Below, in pieces: positions 23,446-41,266 of a stretch of 64,000 nucleotides of DNA. The stretch comes from Tragulus kanchil (lineage: Eukaryota; Chordata; Mammalia; Artiodactyla; Tragulidae). The stretch covers positions 171,331,979-171,395,978 of the forward strand of contig JAIOJX010000032.1 in the NCBI GenBank assembly GCA_022376925.1, read 5' to 3'. The stretch's first letter is position 1. Every line of letters starts with the position of its first letter. The notes under the pieces are model-generated. The model did not search any database, was not told the origin of the DNA, and saw only the letters and a list, made by a program, of their open reading frames with translations. A program made the position numbers and the translations under genes.

Positions 23446-25255
23446 CCAGGCCCCGACCGTCAGCAGGGCTGCGGGCGAGCTGGCGGGGTCTGGGTGACTG
23501 CAGGTAGCCTCCGAGGTCAGGCGTGGGGACGGGAGAGGGCGGGGCCTGAGGTCACAGGCCAGTGGTTTTAGGAGTGCAGGGCCGGCCGGATGGGCTGGAC
23601 TGCTGGGCCTGGGGTGGGACTCCGAGACAGGCCTGCTGGCTCGGTGTCCAGCAAGCCTGGGGACATTTCTGCACTGGGAGGTGGGCGGGGAAGACAGGAA
23701 CGCAGACGAGATGAACCCAGGGAGGGCCAGGGGTCAGTGGTGTGGGGCCGGCGGGCCTGGATCCGAGGGGGATCCTGAGCTTGGAAAGAAAGGACGTCTT
23801 CAAGGAGAAGCTGCCGTGGGCTTGGCAGCTTCAGAATGTGGGGGCTGAGACGTGAGTCAAAGGTGAAAGGTCTGAAGGTGGGTTCAAGGGAAGGCAGCAG
23901 AGCTTCTGGGAAGAAGTCTGGGTTCCCTGAGGACTGATGACAGGCCTGAACTCCCCTCCCCGAGGAGGACGGAAGCTCCGAGGCTGCCACCCGGGGTTTT
24001 CCGGCTCCTCCAGGTCCGGGTGCCTTTCCAGGGCGCAGCGCACATCGGCACTCCTGTCCTCTGACAGCGGAGACCAGGGAGGGTCCCCAGCCACACCTGG
24101 AGCCCAGCAAGTGTAGCCCCTGACCCCAGGGCTTCCCAGCCCGTGACTGCCCCGGCTGTGGTCCCCAGCCAGCACCTGGGGAGCCCAGCAAGTGTAGCCC
24201 CTGACCCAGGTGTGTCTGGGGAACGGCTGGCCGCGGACAGCCGGCTCTGGGACGGGAGATCAGGGCCGACTGTGTCTGCGAGAATCTCCTTCCCCTGAGT
24301 GGGTGAGGGGCCTGCTGTGCTCTGGATTCCCTGCCCAGGTCACTCGAGCTGCCCGAGGCGAGGATGCGGGAGGGAGAGCCCGGGTGGCTCGGAGCAGAGG
24401 CAGGAAGTGGAACAAAACCAGAATCCACCAGCCCCTTTCCGTCTGTCCCCCTCCCTTTCTATCTGCTTCTCCGCATTCTTCTTAAACGCCAGGTCACCTG
24501 GCCAGGGTTGGTGGTGGCGGTGCCCCAGGTCCCGACCGTCAGCAGGGCTGCGGGCGGGGGTCTGGGTGACTGCAGGTAGCCTCCGAGGTCAGGCGTGGGG
24601 ACGGGAGAGGGCGGGGCCTGAGGTCACAGGCCAGTGGTTTTAGGAGTGCAGGGCCGGCCGGATGGGCTGGACTGCTGGGCCTGGGGTGGGACTCCGAGAC
24701 AGGCCTGCTGGCTCGGTGTCCAGCAAGCCTGGGGACATTTCTGCACTGGGAGGTGGGCGGGGAAGACAGGAACGCAGACGAGATGAACCCAGGGAGAGCC
24801 AGGGGTCAGTGGTGTGGGGCCGGCGGGCCTGGATCCGAGGGGGATCCTGAGCTTGGAAAGAAAGGACGTCTTCAAGGAGAAGCTGCCGTGGGCTTGGCAG
24901 CTTCAGAATGTGGGGGCTGAGACGTGAGTCAAAGGTGAAAGGTCTGAAGGTGGGTTCAAGGGAAGGCAGCAGAGCTTCTGGGAAGAAGTCTGGGTTCCCT
25001 GAGGACTGATGACAGGCCTGAACTCCCCTCCCCGAGGAGGACGGAAGCTCCGAGGCTGCCACCCGGGGTTTTCCGGCTCCTCCAGGTCCGGGTGCCTTTC
25101 CAGGGCGCAGCGCACATCGGCACTCCTGTCCTCTGACAGCGCGGAGACCAGGGAGGGTCCCCAGCCACACCTGGGGGGGGGAGCCCAGCAAGTGTAGCCC
25201 CTGACCCCAGGGCTTCCCAGCCCCGTGACTGCCCCCGGCTGTGGTCCTCAGGAGC
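23131..25255 (+). repeat. Tandem duplication D7, offset ~1072
   Basis: Copy 1 23131-24206, copy 2 24207-25255. It chains onto D6, so the 300 bases at 22020, 23131 and 24207 exist three times. Copy 1 ends with an extra small repeat of GAGCCCAGCAAGTGTAGCCC before the joint. Confidence 0.93.
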
Positions 25256-25784
25256 CCAGCTCCCCTCCTGTCTGGCCAGCCTACCCCGCGGTCTTGCTCA
25301 CATCCCAGCATCCCCTTTTACGGAACGCCCGTCCTATGAGCCCAATACGGTGGTGACGCTGAGCTGGTCACCTGCCGCCCCCGTGGTGATCCAGACTTCC
25401 AGGAGTGGCTGCCCAAGGTGAGCTTTGAAGGATGAGTTAAAACTCACCAGAACAATTTTGGTACCAAAGTACCTCCTGGGCTCCAGCCAAAGGGGTAACT
25501 GGTTTACACAGTTGAACTCCACCCCGGCGCCGATCCTCACACACGGCCAGAAACCAGGGCTGCCCCTTTCCTCGCTCGCCCTCCCTTCCCTCCCCCGCTT
25601 GACCCTGAACCTCGCGGACCAGCCCAAGTGCCGGACAGAGTCCGGGTGGTTCCGTGGCTGCCAGCGAGGTCACCCTGCCTCCTTGCTCTCCGTCACAGGA
25701 ACACCAGTGTGCCCATCCTTCGTGCATGCACTGCGGGGCAGAGGATGAGGCTGACCAGGAGTTAGCCCAGGGCATCCTCCCACG

Positions 25785-25905
25785 TCCCTGTTGTAGAGAC
25801 GAGACAAGCGGAGGGGCTGCATAGCTTGCCTGAGGTCACGCAGCCAACTGGACGGTGGTACAACAGACATCCTGCTCCAAGCCCGTGGCGCCCATGTCCA
25901 AAGGC
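25785..25905 (+). repeat. MIR-like fragment
   Basis: TTGTAGAGACGAGACAAGCG ... GCTTGCCTGAGGTCACGCAG fits the MIR core and tail. Confidence 0.6.
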
Positions 25906-25969
25906 TGCCTCTGCCAACACGGTTATAACCTGACTGTGAACTTCTCTCCAAGGTCACTGCTGCACATCC

Positions 25970-26450
25970 AGATTTTTTTTTAAAAGTATTTATGAGACAG
26001 GAATAAAATGCATGTTTAAAGTACAATGTGATAACACTTTGACATAGGCATGCACCTGTGAGGTCGCTCCTGCCGTGGAGGTGCGCTAGTGAACAGATTC
26101 ATCTGACGTTTCCTCCCTCCTGCTCAGACCGCCCCACCTCCCTGGCAACCACCCATCCTGAGGGGCTCCAGTTCGCATTTCCTAAGATTTTGTATAAATG
26201 ACTGGCATCTTTACCTTGGCAAAATTATTCTGCGTATAAAACATTTACCAAGATAGGCTATAACCTGGGCCATAAAATAAATTTGAAAGAATTCAAATCG
26301 TGTAAAGTATGCTCTGTGACTGTGGTGAAATTAAATATTAGAAACCAATATCTGGAAAACCTCCAAATATTTGGAAAGTAACACATTAATAAATTACTCA
26401 TGGGTCAAAGAAGAAATCGAAAGGGAAATCAGAAATTTATTTACATTAAT
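25970..26450 (+). repeat. Old L1 fragments
   Basis: 25970-26215 (AGTACAATGTGATAACACTTTG, CTCCCTGGCAACCACCCATC) and 26225-26450 (GGCCATAAAATAAATTTG, CATGGGTCAAAGAAGAAATC). The second part corresponds to ORF2; both are heavily decayed. Confidence 0.6.
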
Positions 26451-26454
26451 AAAC

Positions 26455-26690
26455 ACGGATACAGCAGTTACTATGTACTAGGCACTGTCTGGGCCATTTC
26501 CAAAACAGAATGAGCTAATTTAGGCCTTGTTAACAGCATTATGAGGAAGAGACTTTTATACCCATTTTGTAGACAGTGAACCTGAAGCACACGGGGAGGA
26601 ACGACTTGCCGGATCCAACCAGCGGGCAGTGGCAGCACTGGGATCTGCATCTGGACACCTGCGTCCAGGGTCCGTGCCTCGTGTCCCAGG
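26455..26690 (+). repeat. MIR element, fairly complete
   Basis: TTACTATGTACTAGGCACTG ... ACCCATTTTGTAGACAGTGA ... GGCAGTGGCAGCACTGGGAT; follows MIR from head to tail. Confidence 0.75.
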
Positions 26691-26819
26691 TTATTAATGG
26701 AGGAACACGGAAAGGTTTCAAATGGAGGAGAAAAATGGTCAGATTCCCCTGTCAGCAAGATCACGGTGGGATGAGGTTAGCACCTAAATCTGCATTCGAG
26801 ACAGCGCTGAGGCAGCAGA

Positions 26820-27780
26820 AGGCCGGGAGCCGGGCGGAGGCCGTGGCCGTGGCTCCTGCCGGGAGGGAAGGTGCCCACGCGCTGAGAAGCTGTTTCCATC
26901 AGGGGACGGGCCGGCGCTGGGAAAGGCTGGGCCTGGCAGAAAGGCACCGTCCGTGTGAGAAGCGGTCCCTAAAGAAATGCTTGGGCTGAAGGGCCACCAG
27001 AACATTCGTTAAGGAACCGGCGTTTCGGGTCAAAGGAAGAGGATGCCACAGCCGTGCGGGGACAGCGTGGGGAGGGACGCTTAAGAGAGAGGGGCAGGGA
27101 GCCCGGGACGCCTGCGGCCCCGTGGGTCGGCGAGGGAGCCCTGCAGCCCCGGCCAAGGAGCGTCTCCTCCCGGGAGGGCTGGGGCGTCCGCCCGGGTCTG
27201 GGGGCGCGAGGAGGGCGCCGACAGGGCTGGATCCGGTCCTCGCAGCGCGAAGCCGCTGCCGGGTGGAAGCCCGCCGGAGCAGAGGCCCGCGGCAGCCCCG
27301 GAGGCCACGGAGCTCTCCAGGCGCGGGGCCGCAGGGCGGCGGGGCAGGGACGGGGGAAAGCGGAGGCGGCAGACCCCCGTGGGGGTGAGGGTGGGAGTCC
27401 CCCGCGAGTGAGCCCGGGGCAGCCAGCGGGTGGCCCGAGTCAGCGCCACACCCAGGCCTGGAGCGGGAAGAGTCCGGGCGCCGGAGAGGGGCCCGCGGAG
27501 GGGCGGCGGGGCGGGGCCGCGCCGGCGGGCTCGGGAGGACGGGACCCGGGCCGCAAGGCCGGCAGGGGGTCGCGGGAGCGCAGGAGGGGCTGCACCTGCG
27601 GAGAAAGCCGGGCTCCCCACGTGGTCGCTGGAGGAGAGGCGACAAGGGCCCAGACACCGAGGAGTTCCCCGCCGGGGCTCCGAACGGCTCGCCCAGGAGG
27701 AATCTTAAACTTCCCGGGCAGGGGCAGAGGGGGCTAGAAAGAGGAAGCGGGCCCGGAGCCGCCAGGAAACTGGGGCGCCC
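26820..27780. other. CpG-rich patch about 2 kb upstream of the HSP90AA1 promoter
   Basis: Long G+C-rich stretch with frequent CpG. It gives long frames on both strands (up to 252 codons on the - strand) made of Arg/Pro/Gly/Ala, with no recognisable domain. I treat it as a possible CpG island, not a gene. No TATA box or clear exon is visible. Confidence 0.5.
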
Positions 27781-28384
27781 CCGCGCCCGGCCCGCCCGCA
27801 GCCCCCCAGCACAGCCGGGGTCACAGACACGCCTTCCCCGATCCCTCAGCCAACCTAACCGTCCCGGCTGCCCTGCACGTGGCTGGTAGTTTCCAGTCTC
27901 TGCCCCCTGTGCCAGCGCTGCTCGGGAAGCCCTGCTTTGACTTCACAGCCTCCCAAAGGGCAGGAGAACCCTTTTCCTGGAAAAGCTAGATTTCTCTGGA
28001 GACGAGGAAGCGGAGGGAGACGTCAGTCAAGTTTGTTTACATCGTAAGGACCTTCCAGACGGTTCCCGAGGCGGGGAGGGGGCAAAGGTGGGAGGAGCTA
28101 GAGACAAAGGCGCCTGGAGGAGGGGTGGTGTGCCCGGAGGGGCCGGGGCGCACTGCCCGCGGAGCGCGGTCACCTTGAGCCCCGAACTCCCCCAACCCAC
28201 CCAGCCCGCGGTATTCACCTGGCTGAAGACCGAAGACGCCCCCCAGCCTCCAAGAGTCCTGTAGCGGTGCCCTGGCACTGTCGTAAACAGCTTTAGAATT
28301 CCCATTTAGAAATGAGCCTTTAAGGCAAGTTAATTACCCAAACCAATGGGTGATTAATTTATGTACTTCGTAAGTGCTGGATGT

Positions 28385-28545
28385 GTCCTCAGTCCCTCAG
28401 TCTTTGTAACCTTTTGGGCTGTGTAGCCCGCCAGGCTCCTCTATCCTTGGCATTTCTCAAGCAAGCATACTGAAACAGGTTGCCATGTCCTCCCCGAGGA
28501 CCCACGCTGGTCTGCGGCATGGGCGGCATTTTGTTGTTGTTTAAG
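28385..28545 (-). repeat. Bov-A2 SINE fragment, reverse
   Basis: GTGTAGCCCGCCAGGCTCCT, CTCAAGCAAGCATACTGAAAC, GCCATGTCCTCCCCGAGG. Confidence 0.75.
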
Positions 28546-29195
28546 CGCTGAGCCATCCTTCATAAGGATACCTCAAAATTACAGCAAAGTCAGTAAAAGG
28601 GATGGGCTTTTACAAAATCGTGGTGCGTGGGGCTGGGTCAGCACGCCTGGTCATCCGACCTCAGAATCTGCAGGTGCGAGCCTGCAGTGCGTTGAAAGAG
28701 GAGGTTTTAAAACAAACCCAAAGTAGGTACAAATCCCAAGAGAACTGAGAAAAGGCTGGGAGAGTTCGGGACTCTGCATTTCAGCATTTCCCCTGGCCCC
28801 GCGTGCCTAAGGACTGGACCAGTCCCCATATCGGGGCCATGGCCTGCGCTGGGAATCCAGGGTGTTGGGGGGTGTTTCCAGTGGAGAGGCCTTTGTTCCA
28901 GGTCCCACCTCCGGTTCAGAACCAGCCAGCTGCAAGGAGCCCACGAGGCCCTGGGGCTCCGTTTTGATCCCCAGGCACGTGCGCGGCTCACCCCTCGCTC
29001 ACAGCCAGGCCTGCACCCCACAGCCAGGCCGGGTCCCGGGCCTCCGCAGAACGAGGGTCTGGCACGCACTCGTGGCCCGAGTTCCTGTGCCCTAAACTGT
29101 GCCGAATTCCTGTGTCTCTGTCGCTGGCAAAGGGGTGCGAATCCCCTAAGCATGGCCGCGGGCCTGCGGTCATTGCCCGGAGCGTCCCCACGTGA

Positions 29196-36088
<6,893 letters not shown>

Positions 36089-36463
36089 GCGGGCCGCGGA
36101 CCCCGCACCGTCGCCATTCCCCCTGCTGATAACGTCTTCAAGTGTTTCTTTACTTTTGACATTTAAAAAATCTGTATGGCATGACAACTACGTAAGGGGA
36201 GAATAAGGTTTCTTTCTACTAAGTGTGATGCTAAAGCAGAGTTAGTCGTTCTTTTGTAGTTTGATGTTGGCTTACTTTAACAGGTGGAAGTAACCACGTT
36301 CGTTGTGAGGTGTGTACGTAACCTGTGTTAACTTCGTGGCCTGAAGTGTTTAGCTATCGAGCGGATCCTTTAGTAGACCAAAATTTCCTGTCGCTGAAGT
36401 GTTCTGACGTATATATCTTGATGTTTAAAAGAAATACTCATTAAAGCGAGTTTTCATTTGAGA
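36089..36463 (+). other. HSP90AA1: HSP90AA1 3' UTR
   Basis: Follows the TAG at 36086-36088 to the presumed cleavage region about 20 bases after ATTAAA (36440-36445). The exact end is inferred. Confidence 0.65.
36440..36445 (+). promoter_or_regulatory. HSP90AA1: Polyadenylation signal ATTAAA (HSP90AA1)
   Basis: The common ATTAAA variant in ACTCATTAAAGCGAG, about 350 bp after the stop and followed by T-rich sequence. Repeated at 37550-37555 in the duplicate. Confidence 0.7.
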
Positions 36464-37110
36464 TCTCCTTTTTAAATTTTCCATCCCCTGTAGTTACGAC
36501 TGCATGTGCCAGGCCTCTAGAAAATTAGTGTTACGCTGAACCGACTTGACGGGAGTCGCTGTCCATACATAGGGCTTGTTTTCCAAAGAAAAATGCTGTT
36601 TAGAGGAGCAAAACTATACGCCTGTGCAGGCATACTGTAAAACTGTTGGAAAAGTAACTCCGAGCAGGTTTTGTGAATGGAAATGTAGTGCTCAAGTCAC
36701 ATTCTGCTTTAAAAGTTGTAACAAATACAGGTGAATTAAAAAGAAATTATGTGAAAATGTCCTTTTTTGTGGAGGGTGGGTTACAGATGATGATAGAGTG
36801 GGCCCGGAATGTAAAAATGCGGGTGTGCGGAGGAACAGGGCCGGTGTGGACCGCCTGGGGCCCATCTCAGGGTGCTCACAGGCTGCGCAGGGGGGAGGGG
36901 GCGGGGCGGTGAGCCTCTGTCCTTAAAGACAGGAGAATGGGACTTTTGTTTTCTGCATCCATGTATTAGGTTTTCTGATAATACCATTCTGCTTCAGGAT
37001 TTTAATATCTTAAGCTGCACTTAATGGGGTTTGTGAAACAAGCGATGTGCTGGAATGCCACCCGACCGCCTTGGTCTTAGGAGCCCTGCCTGCGGAACAC
37101 GTCCTCCTGC

Positions 37111-37198
37111 GGCCGAGGACAGCAGCGCCGCCGTCGCGGAGGAGATGCCGCCCCTGGAGGGGGACGACGACACGTCCCGCATGGAGGAGGTGGACTAG
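37111..37198 (+). pseudogene. HSP90AA1: HSP90AA1 last exon, truncated duplicate
   Basis: Copy of 36001-36088 at +1110 starting inside exon 11 ([15 protein letters not shown]... MEEVD, TAG). The acceptor and the first 22 bases are replaced by downstream intergenic sequence. Copies share GCGGCCG at the joint. The UTR copy continues to ATTAAA at 37550. Confidence 0.85.
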
Positions 37199-38521
37199 GC
37201 GGGCCGCGGACCCCGCTCCGTCGCCATTCCCCCTGCTGATAACGTCTTCAAGTGTTTCTTTACTTTTGACATTTAAAAAATCTGTATGGCATGACAACTA
37301 CGTAAGGGGAGAATAAGGTTTCTTTCTACTAAGTGTGATGCTAAAGCAGAGTTAGTCGTTCTTTTGTAGTTTGATGTTGGCTTACTTTAACAGGTGGAAG
37401 TAACCACGTTCGTTGTGAGGTGTGTACGTAACCTGTGTTAACTTCGTGGCCTGAAGTGTTTAGCTATCGAGCGGATCCTTTAGTAGACCAAAATTTCCTG
37501 TCGCTGAAGTGTTCTGACGTATATATCTTGATGTTTAAAAGAAATACTCATTAAAGCGAGTTTTCATTTGAGATCTCCTTTTTAAATTTTCCATCCCCTG
37601 TAGTTACGACTGCATGTGCCAGGCCTCTAGAAAATTAGTGTTACGCTGAACCGACTTGACGGGAGTCGCTGTCCATACATAGGGCTTGTTTTCCAAAGAA
37701 AAATGCTGTTTAGAGGAGCAAAACTATACGCCTGTGCAGGCATACTGTAAAACTGTTGGAAAAGTAACTCCGAGCAGGTTTTGTGAATGGAAATGTAGTG
37801 CTCAAGTCACATTCTGCTTTAAAAGTTGTAACAAATACAGGTGAATTAAAAAGAAATTATGTGAAAATGTCCTTTTTTGTGGAGGGTGGGTTACAGATGA
37901 TGATAGAGTGGGCCCGGAATGTAAAAATGCGGGTGTGCGGAGGAACAGGGCCGGTGTGGACTGCCTGGGGCCCGTCTCAGGGTGCTCACAGGCTGCGCAG
38001 GGGGGAGGGGGCGGGGCGGTGAGCCTCTGTCCTTAAAGACAGGAGAATGGGACTTTTGTTTTCTGCATCCATGTATTAGGTTTTCTGATAATACCATTCT
38101 GCTTCAGGATTTTAATATCTTAAGCTGCACTTAATGGGGTTTGTGAAACAAGCGATGTGCTGGAATGCCACCCGACCGCCTTGGTCTTAGGAGCCCTGCC
38201 TGCGGAACACGTCCTCCTGCGGCCGTCTCAGGGTCTCTGTTGAGCCTCAGGAAAGGTGTGTGATGGGAGGTGGCTAGCAGCAGGCAGCATTTGGAGTGGG
38301 GGCGAGCGTGGAGAAATTGGTAGTGGGAGGGCTACCCAGGATTTGGACCCGGAGCCTAAGATCACACAAACGTGCAGGGAGAGGCTTCCATGCGTTGGGG
38401 GAGGTCCATCAGGCAGTGCTCAAGTGCCTGGTGAACAGTCTAATCCTTACAGTTCTTTTGCAGGAGAAGCACTTGTCCAAGGAGGGTATGTATTGAGGCG
38501 TTCAGTGCCCATTGTCTTCTG

Positions 38522-38738
38522 GTGAAAGTGTTAAGTCTGACTGTTCTGCCACTCCCTACCCACCCCCCGCCCCCGCCTGTAGCTTCACAGGCTCCTCTGT
38601 CCATGGAATTTTCCAGGCAAGAGTACTGGAGTGGGTAGTCATTCCCTTCTCCAGGGCATCTTACTGATCCAGGGATTGAGCCGGTCTCCTGCATTGCAGG
38701 CAGATTCTTTACCATCTGAATCACCGGGAAAGCTCTTT
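38522..38738 (-). repeat. Bov-A2 SINE, reverse
   Basis: GTAGCTTCACAGGCTCCTCT, CAAGAGTACTGGAGTGGG, TTCTTTACCATCTGAATCAC. Confidence 0.85.
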
Positions 38739-39149
38739 TCCGTTGAGGAATTAGTAATTGAAGGGAAAGAGGGAAGTTTCTTGTTGCCCACCTCTAGTGA
38801 GGAGATTAAGAATTTCATTTGAATTAAAAGCACTTGAAGAAACAGAGCCTCTTAAAAACTGTCTCCCACTGAAAAGCCGCCTACAGAGCATGTCTCCCCT
38901 GGGTTATGGGAAGTGCTTTACGGCAAATCATTGGAACTGTCTCCCAGTATGCCCTGCGCCAGAGATGGACCATGGAGGCCGTGGGTGAAAGGTCACAAAC
39001 ACCACACAGGTGGTGACGTTACTCAGGTGTCAAGGGGGCCCCCCGCCCTCTGCTGCCAAATCCAGTGCTCCAAGCCTGCAACTAGTGCCACCCCGGTGAG
39101 AGGTGGGCAAGTGGACAGAGGGCTCGGAAGCAGGTGGGCAAGGGGAAAA

Positions 39150-39320
39150 CGTGCTCAGTCGCTGAAGCGTGACTGACTCTGGCCCCAGGGACTGCAGTCC
39201 GCCAGGCTCCTCTGTCTGGGGTTTCGCAGGCAAGAATACTAGGGTGGGTTGCCATTCATTTTTCGGGAGATCCCTCGCCAGGGATGGAACCTGGCAGATT
39301 CTTCACCGTGGATCCCCCAG
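39150..39320 (-). repeat. Bov-A2 SINE fragment, reverse
   Basis: GTGCTCAGTCGCTGAAGCGT, GACTGCAGTCCGCCAGGCTC, CAAGAATACTAGGGTGGG. Confidence 0.8.
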
Positions 39321-39539
39321 AGTGGAGTATGTGGTGGTGAGGATAATCAGTGTGGAATCTACAAAACGGGCACAAGGATACTTGAGCAGAGTCCCAAGGT
39401 GGGAGTCAGTATACAAAACTGTAGATGCTGTTAGAAAGTCATTGGTACTTGAAAATTCCTACTGGCACACTACACGAATATATTTCACAAGTTTTGCAAG
39501 ACCCTGTGTGTTGAGAACTGAACAGCAGAAATTAGAGAC

Positions 39540-39765
39540 CTAGGCAAACAGTGAAAGCAGACACAGCTGTCTCCTGTATGATTTCATTTTCGTAAAGTTC
39601 TAGAAAAGCCACAACTCTGGCAACAGGGAGATGAGTGGCGGCTTGGGACCCAGAGCCCTTGTGGGAACTTTACTGCAGGCGACAAGGAACGTGCCCCTAA
39701 ACTCGTGTAACAGCTGCACTGCTGTGTACATTAAAATTCCAACTTAAATACACAAGTGAATTTTA
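39540..39765 (+). repeat. L1M-type 3'-UTR fragment
   Basis: GTATGATTTCATTTTCGTAA, GTTCTAGAAAAGCCACAACT, GCTGTGTACATTAAAATTCC. Confidence 0.6.
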
Positions 39766-40182
39766 TTTATATAAACAGCAAATGAAAGAACAGCAGAGAG
39801 AACCAGCTATAGGGATTCAAAAGTGAGTATGAACAAGTTCTGCACCTTATTACTTCACTTGTAAATTAGAGCTAATACAAATACGTCAAAAGCCTGTTGT
39901 GATTTGTAGGTAGTGGGCTTAGCAGGTGCCTCGTGTTCAATGGGGACTCAGGTGGCACCTTACTCAGGCTCAGGTCCCCCCACGCTGTTGAGCAATGTAA
40001 CCCCCCACAAGGCCCAGCCTGGGCCTTGCCTTTCAAGAGCTTCCCCTAGACGGCCACGGCCTTGCTGTCTCTCTGTCCTCTGAACTCGTGAGTTCCTGTC
40101 AAGCGTGGATTCCTCATGTTTTTATTGAACGCCAGCGAAGGACCAGCCTGGCACGCAGATGAAAGACCCATCACTGGTGGGC

Positions 40183-40465
40183 TTCCCTGGCGGTCCAGCG
40201 GTTGAGTCCCTCTGCCACCGCAGGGGACACAGGTGCGATCCCTAATCTGGGAAGATCCCACTTACCGTGCAGCAGCTGAGCCCCCATGCCACGGCCGCTG
40301 AGCCTGAGCCCTGGAGCCCTGGAGCCCGTGCTCTGCAGCAAGAGGCGCCGCCGCGGTGAGAAGCCCGTGCGCTGCAGTGGACAGACCCGCTCACCGCGAC
40401 TGGCCTGCGCAGCAGTGAAGACCCAGCACAGCCAAAAATAAATTCTAAAGAATAAAAACGATCAA
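40183..40465 (+). repeat. tRNA-derived SINE, long form
   Basis: GCTTCCCTGGCGGTCCAGCG ... GTGCGATCCCTAATCTGGG ... CACAGCCAAAAATAAATTC. Confidence 0.8.
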
Positions 40466-41266
40466 AAGAAAAATTGCATCACTGGGGTAGGCAGCCATCG
40501 CGAAGACTGTGGCCCCCCCGCTGAGGGGGAAGCACCGGGTGAGGAGGGTGGGGCTGGCAGGGGTGTGGGGGGCTCCAAGGGGAGAGTGGAGGGGGTGCCC
40601 AGAAAAATGGCAGCTGCTGTTAGAAGGGGAGACTCCGAGCGTCAGCAAGTCCAGAGAGCCGGGATGTGCTAGGTCTTGGGAAGGGACGAGGGGCCTGAGT
40701 GCTGAGAGAAGGCTGGAAACTTGACAGGAAGTGAGGCTCCCTGTGTGTGCCTTGAATTTGAAGGGTTAGCCGTGGGCCTGGGTTGGAGACTATCCAACAA
40801 CATACTGGGGGGAAGGGAGTCTCCGTGCTCTGCCCTGGGGCTGCTTTTTCAGCATGGGGGGCCCATGCCCACCCCTTGAGAGAGGTACTTAATGCCAGGA
40901 ATGCTGAGGGAATTGGATAAATCAGCTCCACCCTCGCCGTGAAGTTTGCTCATCTTCATACCAGGTGCCCCTTATTCGATCTTATCCTACACATGAGAAA
41001 CGTGACACACCCAGGGGTGCATGCACCCTGGCCCTGGGTCCTCCCTCCTACAGCCCCGCGCTTTGGTCTGATGACCCGACCTCTGGTGATGGGGTTTAGG
41101 AAGAGCCGGTAGGGGCCAGTCCTGACTGTCAAGAATAGAGCTGTTGGTTTCGTATTTGTATTCAAAATACTTTGTGTTTGGCACAGGGCAGGCACTCAAA
41201 TATTTGCTTACAGATTAGTCTTAGCACTTCACAAACATGTTAACTTACTTAGTTTTTTGTTGTTGT

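Larger units (their letters stand above)
25256..29189. other. Upstream flank of HSP90AA1; no gene supported
   Basis: Contains MIR/L1 remnants (25.8-26.7 kb), a CpG-rich patch, unique sequence 27.8-28.38 kb, a Bov-A2, then unique sequence to 29.19 kb. I do not see the upstream coding exon of the long human HSP90AA1 isoform, though a diverged exon could escape reading by eye. Confidence 0.5.

Noticed and set aside
26899..27657. 252-codon open frame on the - strand (and a 227-codon frame on + at 27054)
   Set aside because: Pro/Arg/Ala/Gly-rich in a CpG-dense patch, overlapping frames on both strands, no domain, splice context or conservation signal. Compositional.
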